A stretch of 64,000 nt of DNA from Bradyrhizobium sp. CSA112. GTDB taxonomy: Bacteria; Pseudomonadota; Alphaproteobacteria; Rhizobiales; Xanthobacteraceae. The notes beneath the pieces were generated by a model. The model did not search any database. It saw nothing but the letters and a program-made list of their open reading frames with translations, and was not told the origin of the DNA. The position numbers were made by a program, and so were the translations under genes. Below, piece by piece: positions 8,694-16,672 of this stretch. Location of the stretch: the NCBI RefSeq assembly GCF_029051645.1, contig NZ_JAACFS010000003.1, forward strand, positions 434,001-498,000, read 5' to 3'. Positions within the stretch are counted from its first letter, which is position 1, and every line of letters starts with the position of its first letter.

Positions 8694-8939
8694 CTAGCCC
8701 GTGCCAAACGCCTTGAACGTGATGATGGTGTGGGTGTCCTGGATGCCCGGAATCACCTGTACCTTCTCGTTGACGAAATGGCCGATGTCGATGTCTTTAT
8801 CGACATAGAACTTGACCAGCAGGTCGTAGTGACCAGCGGTGGAATAGATCTCCGAGGCGATCTCGGCCTCTGCAAGTGCATTAGCGACGGCATAGGACTG
8901 GCCGAGCTTGCATTTGATCTGAACGAAGAAGGGAACCAT
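8694..8939 (-). CDS. Single-domain Lrp/AsnC ligand-binding (RAM) protein
   Basis: An 81-residue protein made only of the Lrp/AsnC effector-binding (RAM) domain: MVPFFVQIKCKLGQSYAVAN at the start, then STAGHYDLLVKFYVD and IPGIQDTHTIITFKAF. The N-terminal helix-turn-helix of full regulators is missing, and no HTH-coding sequence lies upstream. Stand-alone RAM proteins form oligomers and may sense amino acids or modulate other Lrp proteins. The start at ATG 8939 has GGAG nine bases upstream; longer in-frame starts lack a ribosome site. Confidence 0.85.
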   Translation of the reverse strand: MVPFFVQIKCKLGQSYAVANALAEAEIASEIYSTAGHYDLLVKFYVDKDIDIGHFVNEKVQVIPGIQDTHTIITFKAFGTG

Positions 8940-9122
8940 CGCTGTCGTCTCCGAAAATGTTGGTCCCAATAGGCCAAAAACCGGGGCCAATGGCAAGCCA
9001 GCTTGCCGCCCTTGAGAGGGCGCGTTAGGTAGCCGAAGGCGAAAGCTGGAGCTGGCGGGCCGCTCTACGCCAGCATATCCAATGCCCTTCCATTTTGGGC
9101 TGCTCGGCCATATCTTTCCCCT

Positions 9123-9350
9123 ATGACAAAACTGCTCGAAAAGGCTTTGGAAGCCGTGCGGCGTTTGCCCCCTGACAGTCAGGATGAAATCGCGCTCGCC
9201 ATGCTGACTCTTAGCGGCCATGAGGGAGAGCCGGAGGAGATCGATCCCGCGCATCTTCCCGCCGTGCTGGAAGGGTTAGCGCAAGCCAAGCGTCGTCAAT
9301 TCGCAACCGATGCCGAGGTCGAGGCCGCGTTTCGTCGCTTCGAGCAATGA
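9123..9350 (+). CDS. Antitoxin of a ParE/RelE-type toxin-antitoxin pair
   Basis: A 75-residue acidic protein (TKLLEKALEAVRRLPPDSQDEIA at the start, ATDAEVEAAFRRFEQ at the end) of the short antitoxin type found directly before ParE-like toxins in this bacterial group. The N-terminal part is predicted helical and would bind DNA or dimerise; the C-terminal helix would wrap the toxin. Its last codons overlap the toxin start by 4 bp (ATGA), typical of translational coupling. The pair stands alone between the Lrp-like gene and thiD. Confidence 0.78.
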   Translation: MTKLLEKALEAVRRLPPDSQDEIALAMLTLSGHEGEPEEIDPAHLPAVLEGLAQAKRRQFATDAEVEAAFRRFEQ

Positions 9351-9640
9351 AGCTCCGTTTCACGCCACGTGCGGCTCGGAATATCGCCGAGATTGCCGAC
9401 TATATCCGCGAACACAGCCCGCAGGCCGCGCTTCGGGTGCGGGCCGCGATACTTGCGTCTCTCGAGAGCTTGGTTATGTTTCCGCACATCGGACGGCAAC
9501 AGAAGATCGAGGGCGTGCGCAAGTTGTTGACGCGGCCTTATCCATACCTAGTCTACTACGTTGCTGACGACGAGGCTGAGGAAATTGTCATCCTCGCCAT
9601 CCAGCATCCAGCCCGCGAGCGCGAACATTCGGATGCTTAG
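9347..9640 (+). CDS. ParE/RelE-superfamily toxin
   Basis: A 97-residue protein with the full ParE pattern: KLRFTPRAARNIAEIADYI at the start, FPHIGRQQKIEGVRKLLTRPYPYLVYY in the middle and EEIVILAIQHPAR at the end. The final strand with a histidine is characteristic. ParE toxins poison DNA gyrase, whereas RelE relatives cleave mRNA on the ribosome. The RKLLTRPYPYLVYY segment fits the ParE branch better. It overlaps the antitoxin by 4 bp. Confidence 0.87.
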   Translation: MKLRFTPRAARNIAEIADYIREHSPQAALRVRAAILASLESLVMFPHIGRQQKIEGVRKLLTRPYPYLVYYVADDEAEEIVILAIQHPAREREHSDA

Positions 9641-9709
9641 GGCCGTAAGGCGGATTAGCTTATTAGGATTGGCCATGGCCTTGGACACCGCATTTTCACG
9701 AGGCTATCG

Positions 9710-10510
9710 ATGACGACGCCGATCGCGCTGACCATCGCCGGCTCCGATTCCTCAGGGGGAGCGGGCATCGAGGCCGACCTGAAGACGTTTGCCGCGCTCG
9801 GCGTCTACGGCGCCTCCGTGATCACCGCGGTGACCGCGCAGAACACCAAAGGCGTCAGCGGCATCCATCAGGTGCCGGCTGAGTTCGTAACCGCGCAGAT
9901 CGACGCGGTGTTTTCCGATCTCGCGGTGGGGGCGGTTAAGATCGGCATGGTAGCGCAGCCGCCGGTTATCGACGCTATCGTCGCCGGGCTGGCGCGCTGG
10001 TCGCCGAAGCACGTCGTGCTCGATCCGGTCATGGTTGCAACTTCGGGCGACCGGCTGCTCGCGACTGAAGCTGTCGACGCGCTTCGGACCAAACTTATTC
10101 CGCGCGCTTCGGTGATTACGCCCAATTTGCCGGAAGCCGCCGCGTTGCTGGACGAGCCGGTTGCAGCAGGCGAAGCCGCCGTCGAGGAGCAAGGCAGGCG
10201 ATTGCTGGCGCTGGGTTGCAAGGCGGTGCTGATCAAGGGCGGCCACGGGGAGGGTGCTGAGAGCATCGACTATCTGATCGATTCTTCTGGTGTCACTGCA
10301 CTCGCCGCGCCGCGCATCGCCACAAAAAATACCCACGGCACCGGCTGCTCGCTCTCCTCGGCGATTGCCGCGGAACTGGCGAAGGGCGAGGACGTGGAAA
10401 CCGCCGTGCGCAACGCCAAGACGTGGATTAGCGCTGCGATCGCCGCCGCCGACCGCTTCAGCGTCGGGCATGGCCACGGCCCGATCCATCACTTTTATAA
10501 ATTCTACTAG
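9710..10510 (+). CDS. thiD: Hydroxymethylpyrimidine / phosphomethylpyrimidine kinase
   Basis: A 266-residue ribokinase-fold enzyme that phosphorylates HMP and HMP-P in the pyrimidine branch of thiamine synthesis. It opens with IALTIAGSDSSGGAGIEADLKT, the ThiD signature. It contains VLDPVMVATSGDRLL and ends with the anion-hole and catalytic motif THGTGCSLSSAIAA. Length and motifs are normal. No other thiamine genes are adjacent and I do not see a TPP riboswitch in the 69-bp gap upstream, so it may be expressed constitutively or serve salvage. Confidence 0.96.
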   Translation: MTTPIALTIAGSDSSGGAGIEADLKTFAALGVYGASVITAVTAQNTKGVSGIHQVPAEFVTAQIDAVFSDLAVGAVKIGMVAQPPVIDAIVAGLARWSPKHVVLDPVMVATSGDRLLATEAVDALRTKLIPRASVITPNLPEAAALLDEPVAAGEAAVEEQGRRLLALGCKAVLIKGGHGEGAESIDYLIDSSGVTALAAPRIATKNTHGTGCSLSSAIAAELAKGEDVETAVRNAKTWISAAIAAADRFSVGHGHGPIHHFYKFY

Positions 10511-10796
10511 CCGCCGTTCCTGCCTGGTGGGCAATCGCACGGGCTCTTACGCCGCGGCGCATCCGTTGAATTACGGGGGTGGTTAATCTCTAGGGATAAT
10601 TGACCCGGCTGGTGATGGATTCCTGCGCAATTGTGCACCGGGCGGGGACAACGTCGAGATGTTGCCTCTCCAGTGTCGCCTGCCTGTCGCATCGCACTGT
10701 TATCCGCAAGCTGTGGGGCGCGGCATTGATTCTCGTGGGATTATCGCGGCGTGAACAAGTCATCGCCCTGTCACAGGAATCTGTCAGGGGACAGGT

Positions 10797-11609
10797 ATGG
10801 GTAGTGACTCCTTGAGTGAAGAAAGCCCTGAACGGCGCTTTCGCACCTTGTTTATCTCCGATGTTCATCTCGGAGCCCGCGGCTCGCAAGCCGACCGATT
10901 GCTGGACTTCCTCAAAAGCCACGACGCCGACACCATCTACCTCGTCGGTGATATCGTCGATGGCTGGGCGCTGAAGTCGAGCTGGTACTGGCCCCAATCG
11001 CACAACGACTTCGTGCAGAAGATGCTGCGCAAGGCGCGCAAGGGCGCCAAGGTCATCTATGTGCCGGGCAATCACGACGAGTTCCTGCGCAACTATTACG
11101 GCACGCATTTCGGCGGCATCGACGTGGTGGAAAACACCATTCACGAGGGCGCCGACGGCAAGCGCTACCTCATCATCCACGGCGATATCTTCGATCTCGT
11201 GGTGCAGAACGCGCGCTGGCTCGCCCATCTCGGCGACAAGGCCTATGATTTCGCCATTCAGATGAACCGGCTGGTCAACTTCTTCCGGCGCATGTTCGGC
11301 GTGCCCTACTGGTCGCTGTCGCAATGGGCGAAGTTGAAGGTCAAGAACGCCGTGAACTATATAGGCGCGTTCGAAAAGACCCTGGCCGGTGAGGCGCGTC
11401 GGCACGGCGCCGACGGCGTGATCTGCGGCCATATCCACTACGCCACCATTCGCGACGAGCACGGCATCCGCTACATGAATTGCGGTGACTGGGTGGAAAG
11501 CTGCACCGCGCTCGCCGAGCACGAGGACGGCCGGTTCGAGATCATCACCTGGACCGATCCGCAGCGAAGGGCCGCGCCCGTTCCCCGTGTCGCGGCGCGC
11601 GCCGCATGA
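10797..11609 (+). CDS. UDP-2,3-diacylglucosamine diphosphatase-like metallophosphoesterase
   Basis: A 270-residue calcineurin-like phosphoesterase. All metal motifs are present: FISDVHLGARGS, VGDIVDG, PGNHDEFL, IIHGDIFD and CGHIHYA. The IRYMNCGDWVESCTAL end is typical of the LpxH-like group seen in alphaproteobacteria. True LpxH removes UMP from UDP-diacylglucosamine in lipid A synthesis. This longer alphaproteobacterial form is commonly paired with a glycosyltransferase, as here, so another phospholipid or sugar-lipid substrate is possible. The stop overlaps the next start by 4 bp, so the two are co-translated. The 286 bp upstream hold an imperfect dyad (cctgtc / gacagg, about 10768-10796) and no gene. 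Confidence 0.85.
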   Translation: MGSDSLSEESPERRFRTLFISDVHLGARGSQADRLLDFLKSHDADTIYLVGDIVDGWALKSSWYWPQSHNDFVQKMLRKARKGAKVIYVPGNHDEFLRNYYGTHFGGIDVVENTIHEGADGKRYLIIHGDIFDLVVQNARWLAHLGDKAYDFAIQMNRLVNFFRRMFGVPYWSLSQWAKLKVKNAVNYIGAFEKTLAGEARRHGADGVICGHIHYATIRDEHGIRYMNCGDWVESCTALAEHEDGRFEIITWTDPQRRAAPVPRVAARAA

Positions 11610-12664
11610 CGCATATCCTGGTCGCGACTGATGCGTGGCATCCCCAGGTCAACGGGGTGGTGCGGACGCTGACCGCGACCGCGGAAGCGGCCAAGGGGAT
11701 TGGCGTTGAGGTGAGTTTCCTGACGCCGCAATCGTTTCGTACCTTTGCGATGCCGAGCTATCCCGATCTGCGGCTGGCGGTGCCGTATCCAGCAAAAATC
11801 GCGCGGCTGATCGAAGAGGCAAAGCCCGACAGCATTCATATCGCGACCGAAGGTCCGATCGGGCTGTTGGTGCGGCGCTATTGCCGCAAGCGGGGCCTGC
11901 CGTTCACCACGAGCTTTCACACCCGCTTTCCGGAATATGTATCGGCGCGTTCGTCGGTGCCGGAATCCTGGGTGTGGCGCGCGCTGCGCTGGTTCCACCG
12001 GCCGAGCCAGGCCGTGATGGCGGCAACGCCGGCGCTGGCGGCCGAATTGCGCCTGCGCGGCTTTCGCAACGTGGTGCTGTGGTCGCGTGGTGTCGATACC
12101 TCGCTGTTTCATCCGCGCAGAGCCGATCTCTGCCTGCCAATGCCGGTGTTCCTCTGCGTGGGGCGCGTCGCGGTTGAAAAGAATCTCGAAGCCTTCCTCG
12201 ACCTCGATCTCCCCGGCACCAAGCTCGTCGTCGGTGACGGGCCCGCCCGGATGGCGCTGGAGCGGAAATATCCGGACGCCGTGTTCCTGGGTGCAAGGCA
12301 CGGCGAGGAACTGGCCGAAATCTATGCGGCCTCCGACATCTTCGTATTTCCCAGCAAGACCGACACGTTTGGCCTGGTGTTGCTGGAGGCGCTGGCCAGT
12401 GGCTTGCCGGTTGCCGCCTTTCCGGTCACCGGCCCGCGCGACGTGATCGGCTCGGCGCCGGTCGGCGTCCTGGATGAGGATCTGCGTGCGGCCTGCCTGG
12501 AGGCGCTGCAAATTTCGCGGGAAGATTGCGTCGAATTCGCCGCCGCCCATACCTGGCAGGGCTCCGCGCGGGTCTTTGTCGAGCATGCCCTGAATGTTCG
12601 CCCGGCCGCGCCGGAAGGCGAGGCGGCTGGATTCGTGGCGGAAGACCCGCATTTCGCCGCCTGA
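11606..12664 (+). CDS. Glycosyltransferase family 4
   Basis: A 352-residue GT-B enzyme. The N-terminal domain starts ILVATDAWHPQVNGVVRTL, a form seen in lipid glycosyltransferases. FHTRFPEY lies in the acceptor region. The C-terminal donor domain shows CVGRVAVEKNLEAFL, VVGDGP and the EX7E-type DTFGLVLLEALASGLP. The opening resembles enzymes that add sugars to diacylglycerol, such as the Agrobacterium and plant DGDG/SQDG-type synthases. That makes a glycolipid product likely, but this rests on resemblance only. It is translationally coupled to the phosphoesterase upstream, suggesting that both act on membrane lipid. Confidence 0.86.
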   Translation: MTHILVATDAWHPQVNGVVRTLTATAEAAKGIGVEVSFLTPQSFRTFAMPSYPDLRLAVPYPAKIARLIEEAKPDSIHIATEGPIGLLVRRYCRKRGLPFTTSFHTRFPEYVSARSSVPESWVWRALRWFHRPSQAVMAATPALAAELRLRGFRNVVLWSRGVDTSLFHPRRADLCLPMPVFLCVGRVAVEKNLEAFLDLDLPGTKLVVGDGPARMALERKYPDAVFLGARHGEELAEIYAASDIFVFPSKTDTFGLVLLEALASGLPVAAFPVTGPRDVIGSAPVGVLDEDLRAACLEALQISREDCVEFAAAHTWQGSARVFVEHALNVRPAAPEGEAAGFVAEDPHFAA

Positions 12665-12717
12665 AATCACGCTAAATCGCCTTGCCCGCCCGTCTGCGAC
12701 CGCGCTACAAATTGCGG

Positions 12718-13707
12718 ATGCCAGAACCTGTCCAAAATCCGCCCATTGGCGCGGCCGATATCGAGGTCGCCGCCAAGGTGGTCGCGCCCTTTGCGGTGCG
12801 AACGCCGCTGTTGTCGTTCCCCGTTCTCAACGAGCGCGTCGGGACCAAGGTCTTCCTGAAGCCCGAAATGCTGCAGCGGACCGGATCGTTCAAGTTCCGC
12901 GGCGCCTTCAACAAGCTGGCTTCGATCCCGCAGGACAGGCGCGGCGGCGGCGTGGTCGCGTTCTCCTCCGGCAATCACGCCCAGGGCGTGGCGGCGGCGG
13001 CGCAGATCCTGCGCATGCAGGCGACCATCGTGATGCCGGCAGACTCTCCCATCACCAAGCGCGAGCGCACCAAGGGCTATGGCGCCGAGGTGGTGCTCTA
13101 CGACCGCGACAAGGAAGACCGCGAAGCCATCGCCAACGGCATTGCTGGCAAGCGCGGCGCGACGCTGGTGCGCCCCTATGACGATCCCTTTGTGATCGCC
13201 GGACAGGGCACCGCGGGCCGCGAGATCGCCGAGGATATGACGGCGCTCGGGCTCAGCCCTGATATCGTGGTGGCGCCAGCATCGGGCGGCGGACTGATCG
13301 CCGGCGTTGCGACCGCGGTGAAGGCGAAATTCCCGCAGGCTCAGGTGATCGTCGCCGAGCCCAAGGACTATGACGACCACGGCATTTCGTTGCGCGCAGG
13401 CCACCGCGAGGCCCATCACGCCGCCGGCCGCACCATCTGCGATGCGCTGATGGCGGCGATGCCGGGCGAGCTCACCTTCTCGATCAACAGCAAGCTGCTC
13501 GCGAACGGCGTGACCGCATCCGACGAGGAAGTCGGCGCGGCGGTCGCCTATGCCTATCGGGAATTGAAGCTGGTGGTCGAGCCCGGCGGCGCCGTCGGTC
13601 TCGCCGCATTGTTGGCCGGCCGCATCGACGCCAGGGGCAAGAACGTCGTCATCGTGCTCTCCGGCGGCAATGTCGACGCGGACTTGTTTGCCAAGCTGGT
13701 CGCCTGA
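12718..13707 (+). CDS. Threonine/serine dehydratase, PLP-dependent (catabolic type)
   Basis: A 329-residue fold-type II PLP enzyme that deaminates threonine to 2-oxobutanoate (or serine to pyruvate). The PLP lysine is K59 in GSFKFRGA. SSGNHAQGVA binds the substrate carboxylate, ASGGGLIAG binds the cofactor phosphate, and VLSGGNVD lies near the end. There is no C-terminal ACT regulatory domain, so it matches the TdcB / serine racemase / hydroxyaspartate dehydratase group rather than biosynthetic IlvA. The true substrate cannot be told from the sequence. ATG 12718 was preferred over an upstream GTG/TTG-type extension because family members begin close to this point; no strong ribosome site is visible. 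Confidence 0.87.
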   Translation: MPEPVQNPPIGAADIEVAAKVVAPFAVRTPLLSFPVLNERVGTKVFLKPEMLQRTGSFKFRGAFNKLASIPQDRRGGGVVAFSSGNHAQGVAAAAQILRMQATIVMPADSPITKRERTKGYGAEVVLYDRDKEDREAIANGIAGKRGATLVRPYDDPFVIAGQGTAGREIAEDMTALGLSPDIVVAPASGGGLIAGVATAVKAKFPQAQVIVAEPKDYDDHGISLRAGHREAHHAAGRTICDALMAAMPGELTFSINSKLLANGVTASDEEVGAAVAYAYRELKLVVEPGGAVGLAALLAGRIDARGKNVVIVLSGGNVDADLFAKLVA

Positions 13708-13725
13708 TCATCTCGTCTTAAACGG

Positions 13726-13757
13726 AATCGGGCAGAGCGTGTGCTCTGCCCGATTTC
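13726..13757. terminator. Rho-independent terminator between convergent genes
   Basis: A perfect 12-bp stem (aatcgggcagag at 13726-13737 with its complement at 13744-13755) closes a 6-nt loop. AA/TT pairs at the ends and a short T run follow. It separates the dehydratase from the convergent caspase-like gene and can serve both. Confidence 0.83.
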
Positions 13758-13778
13758 GCATTGTACGAAGCTGTCTTG

Positions 13779-15455
13779 TCAGCGCCTGAAGCTGCCGCCG
13801 AACGAGCCGCGGGACGGGCTTCCGGCCATGCGCTGGCTGAAACCTCCGCCGCCCATGCCGCCGCTGAAATGACGTGGCGCGGTGTTCATCATGGGCCTGG
13901 TCATCATAGGCCTGGTCGTGACGGGTTTGGTGACTCGTGTCGGATTGTTATGAATCCTGGGCGGCAACGTCGTGACCTTGCCGAGTTTGCTGCTGTTGTT
14001 GCCGGCATTGACAGAATTGGTGTTGATCTTGCCGGGCAGGGTCGTGACCTTGCCGCCATTGCCATTGTTGTTGCCAGTGGGATTGAGCTTGCCAGGCAGG
14101 GTCGTGACTTTGCCCGTGTTGCCGTTGTTATTGCCGCTATTGATCGGGTTGTTTGAAGTCACGCCCTTGGCGGGCAGCGTAACGATCTTCGACGTCCCCG
14201 GCATGTGAGCGTGGGCACCAAGATTGTGCTTGGAGATGCCGAGGGCGGGTGAGTTGCCAATGTTCACCGGCTTGAACTTCGGCGACTGCTTCGCCAGATG
14301 CGTGAACTGCATCAGCGGCACGGCCCTCGGCGCGACATGCAGCTTCAGCGCTGACTTGGCATAGGGACTGTTTGAATAATTGTCGTGGAACGTCTTGTAG
14401 GCGAAGGGCGAGTTCGCGAGCACCGCCTTGTGCCACGCCTTTGCCACCTGCAGGTTGCCGAGCAGCACGCGGATGTGGTCGCACAGCGGGTCATGCGGGT
14501 AGAGCCGGATGAACTCCTCATAATACTCGGGCGAGCCTTCGGACAGCACGTAGTCGTAGGCCTGGCGCACCGAACGCGAGGGCAGATTCGCAGCAGTCTG
14601 CACGATCGGGCGGCGGTCCGGCGCGCGGCTTGCGGCAACCGCCGTATCGCCGAAGAAATAGAAGTCGGAGGTCAGCGATGAGCTTTCCCATGGCGTCTGA
14701 CGACCGTTGGTCGTGTTGTTCACTTCGAGCCGGACACGCTTGAACAACTGCTCGATCGGCAGGTTCGGCTCGCGTGCGATATTCAGGAACGCGGACGTAT
14801 ATGGGCTGTGGTTGCCATCGCCATCCTGCGCCTCCATTCCCGGTGCGGTCGAGTAGCCGACGATCGAGCCGTTCGGCGCGTCGACGATGGCAAGGCCTCG
14901 TCCCGCATCGTTGATCTCCGGGAACGGATTGTTGCGGCAGGCGTCGAGCACGACGATGCGCATCCGGCTCGAGATGGATTCCAGCGTACCCATCAGGTCG
15001 ACCAGCCGCAGCGAATTGCCATCGAGATCGGACGGCGACGAGATCTTTGCATCGACCGGAAGCAAGTAGTTCTCGCCCGCCACCTGCACGCCGTGGCCGG
15101 CATAGTAGATCATGGCGACGGTGCCGGGCCCGCGCTCGGCCACCCTGGCGGAGAAATCCTGCACGACCTTGACCATGTCGCTGCGCGTCAGGTCGGTCGC
15201 CCGGGTGACCTCGAAACCAGCCGAGTTCAAAAGCTGCGCCATCGATTGCGCATCGTTGCCGGGATTGGCGAGCTTTGGTGCGCTCTGGTAATTCGAGTTG
15301 CCGATGACAAGCGCGACCCGCTGGTCGGCGGGCGGCGTCTGCATGCCGGTGCGGATATCGGCGTTGGGGGCCTCGGCGAAAGCTGTGCCGGTGCCGAAAA
15401 TCAACAGACTTGCCAGGAGACCGGCGCGTAATAGCGTTGGCTTAAAACGGGACAT
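13779..15455 (-). CDS. Secreted caspase-family (C14) protein with repeat-rich tail
   Basis: A 558-residue protein: signal peptide (about 1-28, ending TAFAEA), then a caspase-like peptidase domain. The catalytic dyad is visible as YYAGHG (His121) and LDACRNNPF (Cys173). VALVIGNSNYQ marks the first strand and SPYTSAFL the end of the domain. The middle is helical (YEEFIRLYPHDPLCDHIRVLLGNL). The last 150 residues are low complexity, with imperfect repeats of KVTTLPGK separated by Asn/Gly-rich spacers and a Gly/Met/Arg end. The start at ATG 15455 has GAGG just upstream. Bacterial caspase-like proteins cut after basic or acidic residues; their roles range from stress to cell death and are unknown here. 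Confidence 0.88.
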   Translation of the reverse strand: MSRFKPTLLRAGLLASLLIFGTGTAFAEAPNADIRTGMQTPPADQRVALVIGNSNYQSAPKLANPGNDAQSMAQLLNSAGFEVTRATDLTRSDMVKVVQDFSARVAERGPGTVAMIYYAGHGVQVAGENYLLPVDAKISSPSDLDGNSLRLVDLMGTLESISSRMRIVVLDACRNNPFPEINDAGRGLAIVDAPNGSIVGYSTAPGMEAQDGDGNHSPYTSAFLNIAREPNLPIEQLFKRVRLEVNNTTNGRQTPWESSSLTSDFYFFGDTAVAASRAPDRRPIVQTAANLPSRSVRQAYDYVLSEGSPEYYEEFIRLYPHDPLCDHIRVLLGNLQVAKAWHKAVLANSPFAYKTFHDNYSNSPYAKSALKLHVAPRAVPLMQFTHLAKQSPKFKPVNIGNSPALGISKHNLGAHAHMPGTSKIVTLPAKGVTSNNPINSGNNNGNTGKVTTLPGKLNPTGNNNGNGGKVTTLPGKINTNSVNAGNNSSKLGKVTTLPPRIHNNPTRVTKPVTTRPMMTRPMMNTAPRHFSGGMGGGGFSQRMAGSPSRGSFGGSFRR

Positions 15456-15626
15456 GGCAGCGTTCCTCAAATGAATCTCGCGGCGAGATTTGCTGTGGGG
15501 ACGCTAAGCCGTATCCGCATGGCGGTACGTGACGCCGGTCACGCTAGCGGCGCGCCGTGTCCCGCTCTTGCCGCGGCGTGATGGAGCTGACAATCTCGGG
15601 TTGCTGAAAGGTCGAAGGAACCCAAA

Positions 15627-16664
15627 ATGGGGGTAGGCTTCGGGCTGAAGACCGCAACCGGAATCATCGCGGCGGTGCTGGTCGCTGCGGCGGCGGCCCA
15701 GGCGAGGCAGGTATTCGCGCCGCTGGCTGCGGCCCTCTTCATCATCGCCATCGTGTGGCCGGTCCAGAAGCGGCTGCAATCGTGGATGCCGAAGCTTGCC
15801 GCGCTGGCGATCACCGTCATCGCCACGGTGGCGGTCTGTCTCAGCTTTGCCTCGCTCGCGGCTTGGGGATTTGGTCGTGTAGGAAGATCGCTGGTCGCCG
15901 ATTTGCCGCGGTACCAGGACTTCTATGCGGCGATGGTGACCTGGCTGGATGGCCATGGCGTCTCGGTCGCCGGATTGTGGGCCGAACATTTCAACGTAGG
16001 CTGGCTCTTGCGCGTGACGCAGTATGTCACCGGGCGTGTCAACACCACACTCAGCTTCTGGGTGATTGCGCTGATTTACGTCATGCTCGGACTGCTCGAA
16101 GTCGAGAACGTCAGGCAGAAGATCGAGCGGCTGGATAACCGTATCGCAGCGCACGTGCTGCTCGACGGTAGCGCCGCGACCGCGGCAAAATTTCGAAGAT
16201 ACCTGCTGGTGCGGACGAAGATGAGCGCGGTGACCGGTCTGTTGGTCGGCATTTTCGCTGCGATTACCGGCCTGCCATTTGCATTCGAGTGGGGCGTGAT
16301 TGCCTTCGTGCTCAACTATATCCCCTTCATCGGTCCGTTCGTCGCAACGCTCTTTCCCACCTTGCTGGCAATGACACAGTTCGAGAGCTGGCCTGCGGTT
16401 CTGGGTCTCTTCGCCTGCCTGAATGTCATTCAGTTCGTGGTTGGCAGCTACATCGAGCCGCGGGTGGCCGGCACGATGCTGTCGATCTCGCCTGTCGTCG
16501 TGTTGTTTTCGATCTTCTTCTGGACGTTCCTGTGGGGGCTGTTCGGGACCTTCATCGGCGTCCCGATCACGCTCGCCATGCTCACCTTCTGCGCGGCGCA
16601 TCCATCAAGCCGCTGGGTCGCCGATCTCTTCGGCGGACCGGATCCGAAACCCGGCAAGCTTTAG
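15627..16664 (+). CDS. AI-2E family transporter (PerM-like membrane protein)
   Basis: A 345-residue integral membrane protein with about eight hydrophobic segments. It carries the family hallmark in its second half: VIAFVLNYIPFIGPFVATLFPTLLA, then IEPRVAGTMLSISPVVVLFSIFFWTFLWG and GTFIGVPITLAML. Members include E. coli TqsA (autoinducer-2 export) and Na+/H+ antiporters, so the substrate cannot be assigned. AAGGA lies 8 bases before the ATG. Its end is 8 bp from the end of the convergent phosphoesterase gene. Confidence 0.9.
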   Translation: MGVGFGLKTATGIIAAVLVAAAAAQARQVFAPLAAALFIIAIVWPVQKRLQSWMPKLAALAITVIATVAVCLSFASLAAWGFGRVGRSLVADLPRYQDFYAAMVTWLDGHGVSVAGLWAEHFNVGWLLRVTQYVTGRVNTTLSFWVIALIYVMLGLLEVENVRQKIERLDNRIAAHVLLDGSAATAAKFRRYLLVRTKMSAVTGLLVGIFAAITGLPFAFEWGVIAFVLNYIPFIGPFVATLFPTLLAMTQFESWPAVLGLFACLNVIQFVVGSYIEPRVAGTMLSISPVVVLFSIFFWTFLWGLFGTFIGVPITLAMLTFCAAHPSSRWVADLFGGPDPKPGKL

Positions 16665-16672
16665 GACGCGTT

